Assembly (NCBI RefSeq): GCF_947654275.1
Contig: NZ_CANTJS010000027.1
Span: 1 to 37,358 of the forward strand
From: an uncultured Oscillibacter sp.
GTDB lineage: Bacteria > Bacillota > Clostridia > Oscillospirales > Oscillospiraceae
DNA length: 37,358 bases
Reading direction: 5' to 3'
Part shown: one piece after another, positions 16,393 to 24,961 of the stretch
How positions within the stretch are numbered: position 1 is the stretch's first letter
How the letters are laid out: every line of letters starts with the position of its first letter
Translations under genes and position numbers: made by a program
The notes under the pieces: generated by a model
Database searches by the model: none
Seen by the model: the letters and a program-made list of their open reading frames with translations, nothing else
Told to the model about the DNA's origin: nothing

Positions 16393-17238
16393 CAAAGTGA
16401 CCACTGCCGCCTCCGGCCGGTTGAACAGACGGAACGTTCGCCCGGAATTGCCCAGGCCCCGGGTGACGAAGAGGACGGAGCCGTTTTTCTCATAGAGCCC
16501 GGCTGTGTAGGAGGGGAACAGGGTCCTCTCCGTGGAAACCAGCCCGTCGGTAAAGGGCAGCCGGACCAGGCCCCCGTGACCGTGGCCGGAGACCACCAGA
16601 TCCGCCCCCAGCAGGCTGTAGCGGTGGGGAAAGAGGTTGTTCCGGTGGGCCAGCAGAATCCAGAAGGGATCGCCGTATTGGGCGCAGACCTCCGCCGCCA
16701 CCGTCTCCGGGGGCTTCTGGTCAGCGTAGCCGTTGGGGTCGTCGATGCCCGCCAGGACAATGGCGTCCCCGTTCCGCTCCAGCGTTACAAACCGGTTGTC
16801 CAGCACCGTGACCCCCCGGGCCTCCAGGGTCTCCTTCAGCTCCGGAACGTCTCCGGCGGCCCACTCGTGATTCCCGGTGACATAATAGACGGGAGCGATG
16901 TCCGCAAGACCCGCCGCCGTGGTCTCCGCATAGCCCTCCGGCGCCTCCCGGAAGGCGTCCACCAGGTCCCCCACCAGAAAAATATAGTCCGGTTCCGCTT
17001 CCCGGACGGCGTCCGTCAGCCTCTCGTTCCCCCGGCCGAACCAGGCGCTGTGCAGGTCTCCCAGCACCACAATCCGGCACCCGTCGAAGCCCGCGGGCAG
17101 GCCGGAGAATACCGGCTCGAACCAGGCGGTCTGAATGGCAGTGTTGTCCCAATGGACAAAGAGCGCCGCCAGAAGGGCCGCCGCCAGCAGTCTGAGCGCC
17201 GTCCGCAGAGGACGGCGTTTTTTGGAATGCTTCGCCAT
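16354..17238 (-). CDS. Metallophosphoesterase, YkuE-like, membrane-anchored
   Basis: The 294-residue protein has one N-terminal membrane segment (about 13-30) and then a calcineurin-type phosphoesterase domain: GDLH (60-63), GDLVD (90-94), GNHEW (122-126), LLAHRN and GHGHGG. These are the five metal-binding motifs of the family, which uses two metal ions. Homologs such as YkuE act at the outer face of the membrane on phospholipid-like or UDP-sugar substrates; the substrate here is unknown. GGGGAGATGGAG precedes the ATG. The C-terminus SGELESGESES is encoded by the CT-rich repeat and is not part of the domain. Confidence 0.9.
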   Translation of the reverse strand: MAKHSKKRRPLRTALRLLAAALLAALFVHWDNTAIQTAWFEPVFSGLPAGFDGCRIVVLGDLHSAWFGRGNERLTDAVREAEPDYIFLVGDLVDAFREAPEGYAETTAAGLADIAPVYYVTGNHEWAAGDVPELKETLEARGVTVLDNRFVTLERNGDAIVLAGIDDPNGYADQKPPETVAAEVCAQYGDPFWILLAHRNNLFPHRYSLLGADLVVSGHGHGGLVRLPFTDGLVSTERTLFPSYTAGLYEKNGSVLFVTRGLGNSGRTFRLFNRPEAAVVTLKSGELESGESES

Positions 17239-17462
17239 GCGCGCTCCATCTCCCCGGCGTCGTCAGTTCCGCAAATGCGTTAAGCTGTATTATACCACAG
17301 AAGTCCCCCGCCTGGCGAGAGGAAAAACAAAAAAAGGTAATTTTCCGGCCTGTTTTTTCCCGGCGGACCGTGCCGTCTCCCGCCGCCGGGTCGAACTTTG
17401 GGGATTTAACGGAAAATTCCCGGGGCCCTCGTAAGAAATTTATGTAAAATGTCAATTTCCTC

Positions 17463-17491
17463 TTGCATTGCCAATCCGAATGTGGTATGAT
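17463..17491 (+). promoter_or_regulatory. Promoter of the 31-residue ORF
   Basis: TTGCAT (17463-17468), 17-base spacer, TATGAT (17486-17491). It lies 35 bases ahead of the ORF start. Confidence 0.75.
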
Positions 17492-17526
17492 AAGGTCCAC
17501 AATACCACAGTAAGGAGGTTATTCCT

Positions 17527-17622
17527 ATGATTCAGCATGTTTTTTCTGTTCCAAGCGCAGCCCCGGAGGATGTGGACGATCTGATTTTTCTGAATGAGCC
17601 CTGGACCCACAGTGATCGATGA
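17527..17622 (+). CDS. 31-residue peptide in its own transcription unit
   Basis: AAGGAGG (17512-17518) is eight bases before the ATG, and 31 codons end at TGA 17620-17622. The peptide begins MIQHVFSVPSAAPEDVDD and ends NEPWTHSDR; it is acidic and has no signal peptide or membrane segment. A good promoter lies upstream and an intrinsic terminator begins 18 bases downstream, so the transcript is about 165-170 bases. I do not recognise the peptide and no modifying enzyme or transporter is adjacent. It could be a functional small protein, a dual-function small RNA, or a leader whose downstream gene was lost. Confidence 0.6.
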   Translation: MIQHVFSVPSAAPEDVDDLIFLNEPWTHSDR

Positions 17623-17640
17623 CTCTGAAAAAGAAGGTAA

Positions 17641-17665
17641 CCACGCCGCCGGCGTGGGTTTTTTT
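17641..17665 (+). terminator. Intrinsic terminator of the 31-residue unit
   Basis: CCACGCC (17641-17647) pairs with GGCGTGG (17651-17657), followed by G and seven T residues. Confidence 0.88.
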
Positions 17666-18150
17666 CTGTCCTGCCGGCCGGGCCAATGCCCGTTGACGAT
17701 ATACGCCACACAGCTGAAGAGCGCCGGGCGGATTTCGCCCCACGGACCCGCGAAGCCATGGGGTCCGCCCTTCCGCCGCAGCGGAGCCTGCCGCCGGAAA
17801 GCTGCCGGAAAGCCGCCGAAAAACGGTTGAAAAGTGCTTCAGCGCCCTTTACACAGGCTGACAACGGCTCCATCCCCCGCATCCATTCCCAGCCGCCGGG
17901 TTTTCCCGGCGGCTTTTTCCGTCCGCCGCCTCCAGCCCTTAAAAGGGGGCCCGGCCCGCCCGTTTCCCCTGGCCGGAGCAGGCAGAGAGGCCCCCGGTCC
18001 GGCGTCCGTCGGGTTGCCAAAAAATCCCGCCTGAAATCCGTTATTTTTTTGGAAAATTTTCGTGGCAATCCGTCGAAAAATATGATAGGCTAGATTTGTA
18101 AGAACAAGGGCAAACTGCCCGGCGGACAAACCTGGGAAGGAGGGAATCGA
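17666..18150. other. Intergenic stretch without a supported gene
   Basis: No ORF here has a ribosome site and credible composition; the long frames cross a terminator. The stretch holds the terminator at 17891-17918 and, near its end, a weak promoter for the lipoprotein gene (TATGAT 18081-18086 with a poor -35). Confidence 0.5.
17891..17918 (+). terminator. Strong intrinsic terminator with no obvious upstream gene
   Basis: AGCCGCCGGG (17891-17900), TTTT loop, CCCGGCGGCT (17905-17914), then T-run. It would stop plus-strand transcripts beginning in 17666-17890, where no ORF is supported; a small RNA or read-through stop is possible. Confidence 0.8.
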
Positions 18151-18151
18151 G

Positions 18152-18796
18152 ATGCGGAAGAGATTGGCTGCGCTGCTGTTGGCGGCTTTGACGGCGTGGG
18201 TGCTGCTCCTGGCGCCGGGCTGTGCCGCTCCCGCCGGAGACGTCCCCGGGCGGACGGCGGTTCCCGGCCCCAGACCCCCGGAGGGCGGCGGCCTGCGGAG
18301 CTCCCGGGTGGAGTCCGAGGCCCGTCCCCTGTCCGACGAGGAAATTCTGGATGCCTACAGCCGGGCGGAAACTCTTTACGCCTGGTTCGACCTGGAGCCC
18401 CTCCCCGGCGCCGGCCCCGCCGTCGTCACGGACGGAGCCCTCTACCGCCAGGTGGACAGGGAGGGCATTCAGACCATGGAGGATCTGCGGACCTGCCTGC
18501 GGGCCGTGTTCTCCCAGGACCTGACGGAACGGCTGCTGGACACCGGCGGCGACATCCCCCTCTACCGGGACATCGAGGGCGTCCTCTGCGTCACCGGCAA
18601 TGGCCGGGACCGCCTCCCCGGCAAGGGCGGCGTTCAGTCCTGGGTGGAGCGCTCCGAAGAGGGGGACTACACCGTCAGCGTCACCGTGGACCTGCTGGAC
18701 GAGGACGGAGCCGTCACCGGTCTGGAATACTGGTCGTTCCCCTATGAGTTTGAAGAGGACCGCTGGGTCTTCACCGAGTTCCGCCTGGTCTACTGA
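18152..18796 (+). CDS. Lipoprotein, possibly of the IseA/YoeB type
   Basis: This 214-residue protein has a lipoprotein signal: MRKR, a hydrophobic stretch, then LAPGC with Cys24 as the likely lipid attachment site. A low-complexity linker follows to about residue 55. The C-terminal domain (about 60-214) has LYAWFDLEPLPG, YRQVDREGIQTMEDLRTCLRAVFS, VTGNGRD and EYWSFPYEFEEDRWVFTEFRL. This pattern resembles IseA-type inhibitors of D,L-endopeptidases, which restrain wall hydrolases outside the membrane; the assignment is from memory of the family and is moderate. AAGGAGGG precedes the ATG. It is a single-gene unit with its own terminator. Confidence 0.65.
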   Translation: MRKRLAALLLAALTAWVLLLAPGCAAPAGDVPGRTAVPGPRPPEGGGLRSSRVESEARPLSDEEILDAYSRAETLYAWFDLEPLPGAGPAVVTDGALYRQVDREGIQTMEDLRTCLRAVFSQDLTERLLDTGGDIPLYRDIEGVLCVTGNGRDRLPGKGGVQSWVERSEEGDYTVSVTVDLLDEDGAVTGLEYWSFPYEFEEDRWVFTEFRLVY

Positions 18797-18812
18797 GCCC
18801 CTTCCCCCCAGC

Positions 18813-18843
18813 CCCTGAGAGGACCGCCTCTCAGGGTTTTTTT
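18813..18843 (+). terminator. Terminator of the lipoprotein gene
   Basis: CCCTGAGAGG (18813-18822) pairs with CCTCTCAGGG (18827-18836), followed by seven T residues. Confidence 0.92.
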
Positions 18844-19197
18844 CGTTTTGCTTTTTCCTGCCGCCCTCTTTCGCAAACGATTACGTATTTGATTCCGTAG
18901 ACCGCCCATTATTTCCCAATTCGCTTGATTTTTCGGGCATTGCTCCGGCGCTCACAGGATGATTTCCCGAAACCGCCCAAATTTTCACACTTAATCCGGT
19001 CAATTTTACGAAAATTTTGCACGCAGAAAGAGCACTTTACCCAGAAGCGCCGCCTTAATTTTGTGTAATTGTAAGAAATACAACGTTTGCGAAAGAAAAT
19101 ATCCGTTTTACTATTGCAAAAATGTTTCATTATGCTAAAATAAGAGCATACAGGAGACCCGCAGCCCCCGATACTATACCAAGAAGGAGTGGATCGT
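18844..19197 (+). promoter_or_regulatory. AT-rich leader and promoter region of the pyrophosphatase gene
   Basis: This stretch of about 350 bases is much richer in A and T than the surrounding genes and holds no gene. TTGCAA (19114-19119), a 16-base spacer and TAAAAT (19136-19141) form a likely promoter. GAAGGAG (19183-19189) is the ribosome site. CGCAAACGATTACG (18872 region) and GTTTGCG (19084 region) are related oppositely oriented motifs of unknown meaning. Confidence 0.55.
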
Positions 19198-21318
<2,121 letters not shown>

Positions 21319-21352
21319 AAACCTCTCCCTTTCAAATCCGTCCCCTGCGGCG

Positions 21353-21384
21353 AAAGGGCCCCCGCTTACGCGGAGGGCCCTTTT
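21353..21384. terminator. Bidirectional terminator between hppA and the SSB-like gene
   Basis: AAAGGGCCCCCGC and GCGGAGGGCCCTTTT flank a TTAC loop, with A and T runs outside the stem suiting both strands. The minus-strand arm overlaps the last codons (KGPSA) of the SSB-like gene. Confidence 0.8.
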
Positions 21385-22010
21385 ACTGCGGCCGCCGTCT
21401 CGGTCTCCTCCAGCTCCGCCCCGTCCAGCAGGCGCATCACAGAGACCTCATATGCCACCCGTTCCTCCGTCTCGCCGGAGTCCAGATTCTTGTAATATGT
21501 ACGGCTCTGGACCCGGCCCTCCAGAGCAAGGGGGTCCCCCACCTGAAGGCGGCTGGCCTTGACCGCCAGCTGGCCCCAGGCGATGACGGGCAGATAGTCC
21601 GCCCGGCCATAGCGCCGGGGCACCGCCAGCATCAGGTCGCAGATGCTCCGGCCCAGAGGCGTCCGGCGGAACACCGGCGGCTTGCACAGGGCCCCCGCCA
21701 GTGTGATCTGGTTGCAGGCCTCGTCCAGCCCCGGCTGGAACTCCTGGGCATAGACCGTCAGCACCAGGCGGCTGCCCACGCCGCTACGGTTGTTAAAGGA
21801 ACGCAGCTGGCCCCGGACCCGAAGCAGCCGGCCCGGCGCTGTCTGCGCCGCCAGAGCTCCCGGCGCCAGCAGGGGCAGCACGTCCACCTGTCCGGACAGC
21901 CGGGGCACCTGTAGAGTCACGCGGTAAAACTGAGTCCCGTGGTTTTCATGGGACCATTCCGGCTCCGCCAGAACCAGGCCCTCCAGCAGCACCTCATTTT
22001 TCGTCGTCAT
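21366..22010 (-). CDS. Single-stranded-DNA-binding-like protein with two OB folds
   Basis: The protein of about 214 residues has two OB-fold-type halves. Residues about 1-100 read NEVLLEGLVLAEPEWSHENHG...FYRVTLQVPRLSG...LRVRGQLRSFNNR. Residues about 105-200 read NQITLAGALCKPPVFRRTPLGRSICDLMLAVPRRYGRADYLPVIAWGQLAVKAS...LALEGRVQSRTYY. The second half carries the typical SSB/PriB pattern. The C-terminus lacks the acidic DDDIPF-type tail of housekeeping SSB, so it is probably an accessory SSB-like protein. ATG 22010 is preceded by AGAGGTGG. It converges with hppA. Confidence 0.75.
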   Translation of the reverse strand: MTTKNEVLLEGLVLAEPEWSHENHGTQFYRVTLQVPRLSGQVDVLPLLAPGALAAQTAPGRLLRVRGQLRSFNNRSGVGSRLVLTVYAQEFQPGLDEACNQITLAGALCKPPVFRRTPLGRSICDLMLAVPRRYGRADYLPVIAWGQLAVKASRLQVGDPLALEGRVQSRTYYKNLDSGETEERVAYEVSVMRLLDGAELEETETAAAVKGPSA

Positions 22011-22061
22011 GTTGTCCACCTCTCGGTCGTGATGGTGTATCCTATGATGGGCGCGGGATGG

Positions 22062-22175
22062 TTAGAACCTGTATTCATCGCCGGGGATACTGAATGGGCC
22101 GGAATGTTTCCCGCCGGACAGGGGAGCGGTCCCGGCGGACGGGAGAAGCGGCATGACGGGAAAGGACCGCTTGTG
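22062..22175. repeat. Degenerate copy of a second dispersed repeat family
   Basis: AACCTGTATTCAT near 22070 and TGACGGGAAA(A)GACCGCT near 22156-22171 also occur in the same order at 26330-26462. The copy here looks shortened and diverged. It lies between the SSB-like gene start and the MITE. Confidence 0.6.
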
Positions 22176-22176
22176 C

Positions 22177-22341
22177 TAGGGGCTGTTCACATAAACCACA
22201 TGTGCGGATTTTCGAGCAAATTTTAGCCGGATGCGAGGCAAAAATTTGCAGGCGTACTGGCGTACGGCAAAAATTTTTAACGAAGCAGGCGGCAAAATTT
22301 GCCGAAAAGACGTGCGCGTGGGCTTATGTGATCAGGCCCTA
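22177..22341 (+). repeat. 165-bp MITE-like element, copy 1
   Basis: The ends form terminal inverted repeats of about 22 bp: TAGGGGCTGTTCACATAA at the left and TTATGTGATCAGGCCCTA at the right, agreeing at all but a few positions. A second copy in reverse orientation at 35929-36093 differs at about four positions. The inside holds short palindromes such as GGCAAAATTTGCC and a 37-codon ORF with no ribosome site. The flanking bases read C...G so that CTAG appears at both borders, compatible with a short target duplication. Confidence 0.88.
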
Positions 22342-22476
22342 GAATCCATTCAAAAGCTTTTGACAGCGCTGAAAGCGTGTTGGATTCTTATGAGACGTGT
22401 TTTGCGCCATTCTGGCGCAAAACGGAAACGCAGAATGCGGTTCTGTTTCAAATAAAACGAATCGTTTTATTTGAAA
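22341..22476. repeat. Three consecutive strong hairpins
   Basis: AGAATCCA (22341-22348) pairs with TGGATTCT (22381-22388) around the palindrome CAAAAGCTTTTG. GTTTTGCGCCA (22399-22409) pairs with TGGCGCAAAAC (22413-22423). TTTCAAATAAAACG (22446-22459) pairs with CGTTTTATTTGAAA (22463-22476). All stems are perfect. The stretch 22477-22577 then has CCTGGGAATTTCCTGGGAA-type short repeats and no gene. Confidence 0.75.
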
Positions 22477-22577
22477 TGAGTATTAGACGGCGCTCCGCGG
22501 ATGTGTGACAGGCTTTTCTGGAATTTTCCTGAAAATTTCCTGGGAATTTCCTGGGAACTCCGGAAGGGATGAATAGG

Positions 22578-23268
22578 AACCCCCCGGCAAAGCCGGGGGT
22601 TCTTCATAGACGGGCAAAGCCCTATGTTACCAGCGAGCGCGTCCCGTCGCGCAAGTACGGTCTGACAGCCGCGAGAGCTCTGCTACTTGCCGCCCGTAAA
22701 CGGGCTCAGAAATTTCCCATCGTCAGTTGTTCTCCTGCCTTGTCTTCATCCAACTGGTGCTGGATATACTCTGCAATCTTTTTTGCATTCTTTCCCGCTA
22801 TATCTACATAGTAACCTCTGCACCAGAATTCCCGGTTCCGATACTTATACCGCAGTTCCGGGAACTTCTCATAGATCATCAGGCTGCTCTTCCCCTTCAG
22901 ATATCCCATGAAGCTCGACACCGCCACTTTAGGCGGAATCTCTACCAACATGTGGATATGATCCGGACACGCTTCTGCCTCTATGATCTTTACCTTTTTC
23001 CACGCACACAGCGTTCGCAGAATTTCTCCTATCTCTCGCTTCTTTTCCCCATAGAACACCTTCCTGCGATATTTCGGCGCAAACACTATATGGTATTTGC
23101 AATTCCACTTCGTGTGTGATAAACTGCTTATGTCATTCACTCGGATGACCTCCCTTTGCTTACTTGATGCAGCTGCCAGACCGCATCTCTATTCTAGAGC
23201 AAAGGGAGTTTTCTTGTCTACATCATCGCCATTAGGCTTCTTTTGAACCACTCGCCTAGCGAGTGGTT
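22578..23268 (-). mobile_element. IS200-type insertion sequence with terminal hairpins
   Basis: A single Y1 transposase gene is flanked by two imperfect-palindrome hairpins, at 22578-22602 (AACCCCCCGGC/GCCGGGGGTT) and 23246-23268 (AACCACTCGC/GCGAGTGGTT). There are no long inverted repeats or target duplication, as expected for the IS200/IS605 group. The precise tips may extend a few bases beyond the hairpins. Confidence 0.82.
22706..23140 (-). CDS. tnpA: IS200/IS605-family Y1 transposase
   Basis: The 144-residue protein is full length for the family. It shows KYHIVFAPKYRRKVFYG, the HUH motif HIHMLVEIPP (61-70), FMGYLKGKSS and the catalytic tyrosine in AEYIQHQ (Tyr125). It cuts and joins single-stranded DNA at the hairpin ends. 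The start is a GTG at 23140 preceded by GGGAGG. The frame is intact, so the insertion may be active. It sits just downstream of the terminator of the DUF362 gene. Confidence 0.95.
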   Translation of the reverse strand: MNDISSLSHTKWNCKYHIVFAPKYRRKVFYGEKKREIGEILRTLCAWKKVKIIEAEACPDHIHMLVEIPPKVAVSSFMGYLKGKSSLMIYEKFPELRYKYRNREFWCRGYYVDIAGKNAKKIAEYIQHQLDEDKAGEQLTMGNF

Positions 23269-23279
23269 TTCTTTTATAC

Positions 23280-23309
23280 AAAAAGCCGCGGCCGGTTTAC
23301 GGCCGCGGC
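23280..23309 (-). terminator. Terminator of the DUF362 gene
   Basis: GCCGCGGCCG (23285-23294) pairs with CGGCCGCGGC (23300-23309). On the minus strand a run of T residues (complement of 23280-23284) follows the stem. Confidence 0.85.
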
Positions 23310-23404
23310 AAAAGTCGCAGGACCGGCTGATGGGCCTTTGAAACATGTTGTTCCCATCATACCTTATCGGTCTCTTCGATGCAAGGGGGAATGTGAAATT
23401 TTAG

Positions 23405-24526
23405 TCAAATTTTGACAAGCTCATACGCCCGGGTTCCCAGGCCCAGCTTCTCCGCGTGCTCCAGGCAGGACTGCCAGTGGGTGTCCGGATGGGCGGCCTT
23501 GAAGACGTCGCCGCAGGAACAGTCGACGCCCTCGTCAAACAGCATGGAACCCGGCAGGGGCGGCTGGGCCACCACCGCGTCGGCGCAGGCCTGGTCCAGC
23601 GCCACCGGGTCGAAGGAGGCGAACATGCCCACGTCGGCGGCAATGGGCGCGTCGTTCTCGGCGTGACAGTCGCAGTTGGGAGAGATATCCAGCACCAGGG
23701 ACACATGGAAGCAGGGCCGGCCCTCCACCACCGCCTTGGTGTACTCGGCAATCTTCCTGTTCAGAATCTCCGGGGCCTCGTCAAACATGCACTGAATGGC
23801 GTCCTTGGGGCAGACCGCCAGGCACCGGCCGCAGCCCACGCATTTGTCCGTGTCGATATGGGCCTTGCCGCCGGGGCCGAACTGAGGCGCGCCGTGGGCG
23901 CAGATTTTGGCGCAGGCTTTGCAGCCCACACAGGCCTTTTCCTTGACGAAGGGCTTTCCGGAGTTGTGCTGCTCCATCTTGCCTGCCCGGCTTCCGCAGC
24001 CCATGCCGATGTTTTTCAGCACGCCGCCCATGCCGGCCTGCTCGTGACCCTTGAAGTGGGTGAGGGAGACGAACACATCCGCGTCCATCACGGCCCGGCC
24101 GATTTTGGCCTCCTTGACGTACTCGCCGCCCTCCACGGGAACGCAGACCTCGTCGGTGCCCTTCAGCCCGTCGGCAATGATGATGTGGCAGCCGGTAGAG
24201 TAGGGGGTGAAGCCGTTGACATAGGCGGACTCAATGTGGTCCAGGGCGTTTTTCCGCCCGCCCACATACAGCGTGTTGGCGTCTGTCAGGAAGGGCCTGC
24301 CGCCCTGGGATTTCACCAGGTCCGCCACCGCCCTGGCCCAGTTGGGCCGGAGGTAGGCCAGGTTCCCCGGCTCACCGAAGTGCATTTTGATGGCGACGTA
24401 TTTGTCTTCCATGTCGATTTCACCGAAGCCTGCGGTCATCATCAGGCGGGCCAGCTTCTGGGGCAGGTTCTCCCGCCAGCTGGGACAGCGGAAGTCCGCA
24501 AAGTAAACCTTCGATTTTTCCGCCAT
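23405..24526 (-). CDS. DUF362 protein with two [4Fe-4S] ferredoxin motifs
   Basis: The 373-residue protein has a DUF362 domain (FLTDANTLYVGGRKNA, HFKGHEQAGMGGVLKNIGMGC) into which a bacterial-type ferredoxin module is set at about residues 195-255: CVGCKACAKIC and CVGCGRCLAVCPKDA. A late cysteine cluster (CDC and CSCGD) could bind a further centre. Such proteins are widespread in anaerobes and presumed to be redox enzymes, but no reaction is established. AAGGAG precedes the ATG by eight bases. The leader is about 180 bases and holds a tandem repeat behind a MerR-type promoter. Confidence 0.9.
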   Translation of the reverse strand: MAEKSKVYFADFRCPSWRENLPQKLARLMMTAGFGEIDMEDKYVAIKMHFGEPGNLAYLRPNWARAVADLVKSQGGRPFLTDANTLYVGGRKNALDHIESAYVNGFTPYSTGCHIIIADGLKGTDEVCVPVEGGEYVKEAKIGRAVMDADVFVSLTHFKGHEQAGMGGVLKNIGMGCGSRAGKMEQHNSGKPFVKEKACVGCKACAKICAHGAPQFGPGGKAHIDTDKCVGCGRCLAVCPKDAIQCMFDEAPEILNRKIAEYTKAVVEGRPCFHVSLVLDISPNCDCHAENDAPIAADVGMFASFDPVALDQACADAVVAQPPLPGSMLFDEGVDCSCGDVFKAAHPDTHWQSCLEHAEKLGLGTRAYELVKI

Positions 24527-24573
24527 AGGGCATTCTCCTTTTCCTCTTGTTTCCCCCGCGGTTTTTTTCGTGG

Positions 24574-24651
24574 ACCTTTTCGCGAACCTTTTCGCAAACC
24601 CTTTCGCGAACCTTTTCGCGAACCCTTTCGCGAACCCTTTCGCAATCCCTT
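24574..24651. repeat. 12-bp tandem repeat, six and a half copies, with TTCGCGAA palindromes
   Basis: Units of ACCTTTTCGCGA or ACCCTTTCGCGA (some ending CGCAA) run from 24574 to 24645 with a partial seventh. Four of the six full units contain the palindrome TTCGCGAA across the unit border. It lies in the predicted leader of the DUF362 gene. Confidence 0.88.
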
Positions 24652-24708
24652 CCGGGGGCTTTTAACGGTTCTTCAGATTCCGTGACTGAGCGCGTCTGTC
24701 TGCCCTCT

Positions 24709-24739
24709 ATCATATCATCTGGAGCTTACTCCATGTCAA
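24709..24739 (-). promoter_or_regulatory. MerR-type promoter (19-bp spacer with dyad) ahead of the DUF362 gene
   Basis: Minus-strand TTGACA (complement of 24734-24739) and TATGAT (complement of 24709-24714) are separated by 19 bases rather than 17. TGGAGCTTACTCCA (24720-24733) is a dyad filling the spacer next to the -35. A long spacer with a central dyad of this sequence is the hallmark of promoters activated by MerR-family proteins. No merR gene is visible in the window. Confidence 0.75.
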
Positions 24740-24961
24740 GAGGAATTTTTCCGCCGGGAACGTCCGTTCACACATTTTTTCAGAAATCAGAAGAAGGGGC
24801 GGGCTTTGTGCCTGACTCCTAGAGCGGCGCCTGTGGGGGCGGGCCTCTGTGCCCGCCCGCTCTCACAATGATACAGGGCTTTCCGGCAGATGGGCCACGC
24901 CTCTTTCCGCTTTTTGCCTTTCCGTTTTTTCCTCCGCTCCGCCTGTCCCCGCCGGACGGCG
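24740..24961. other. Intergenic stretch between DUF362 promoter and MFS gene
   Basis: No gene is supported. GGGCGGGC (24837-24844) and GCCCGCCC (24851-24858) form a hairpin that could end the MFS transcript, though no T-run follows it on the minus strand. Confidence 0.5.

Noticed and set aside
17686-18093. 135-codon plus-strand ORF after the 31-residue unit
   Set aside because: It runs through a strong intrinsic terminator and has no ribosome site or recognisable domain.
22231-22341. 37-codon ORF inside both MITE copies (MRGKNLQAYW start)
   Set aside because: No ribosome site and no independent sign of coding; sharing is explained by the repeat itself.
24574-24651. Possible CRISPR array
   Set aside because: Units are 12 bp, contiguous and without spacers; no cas genes are nearby.
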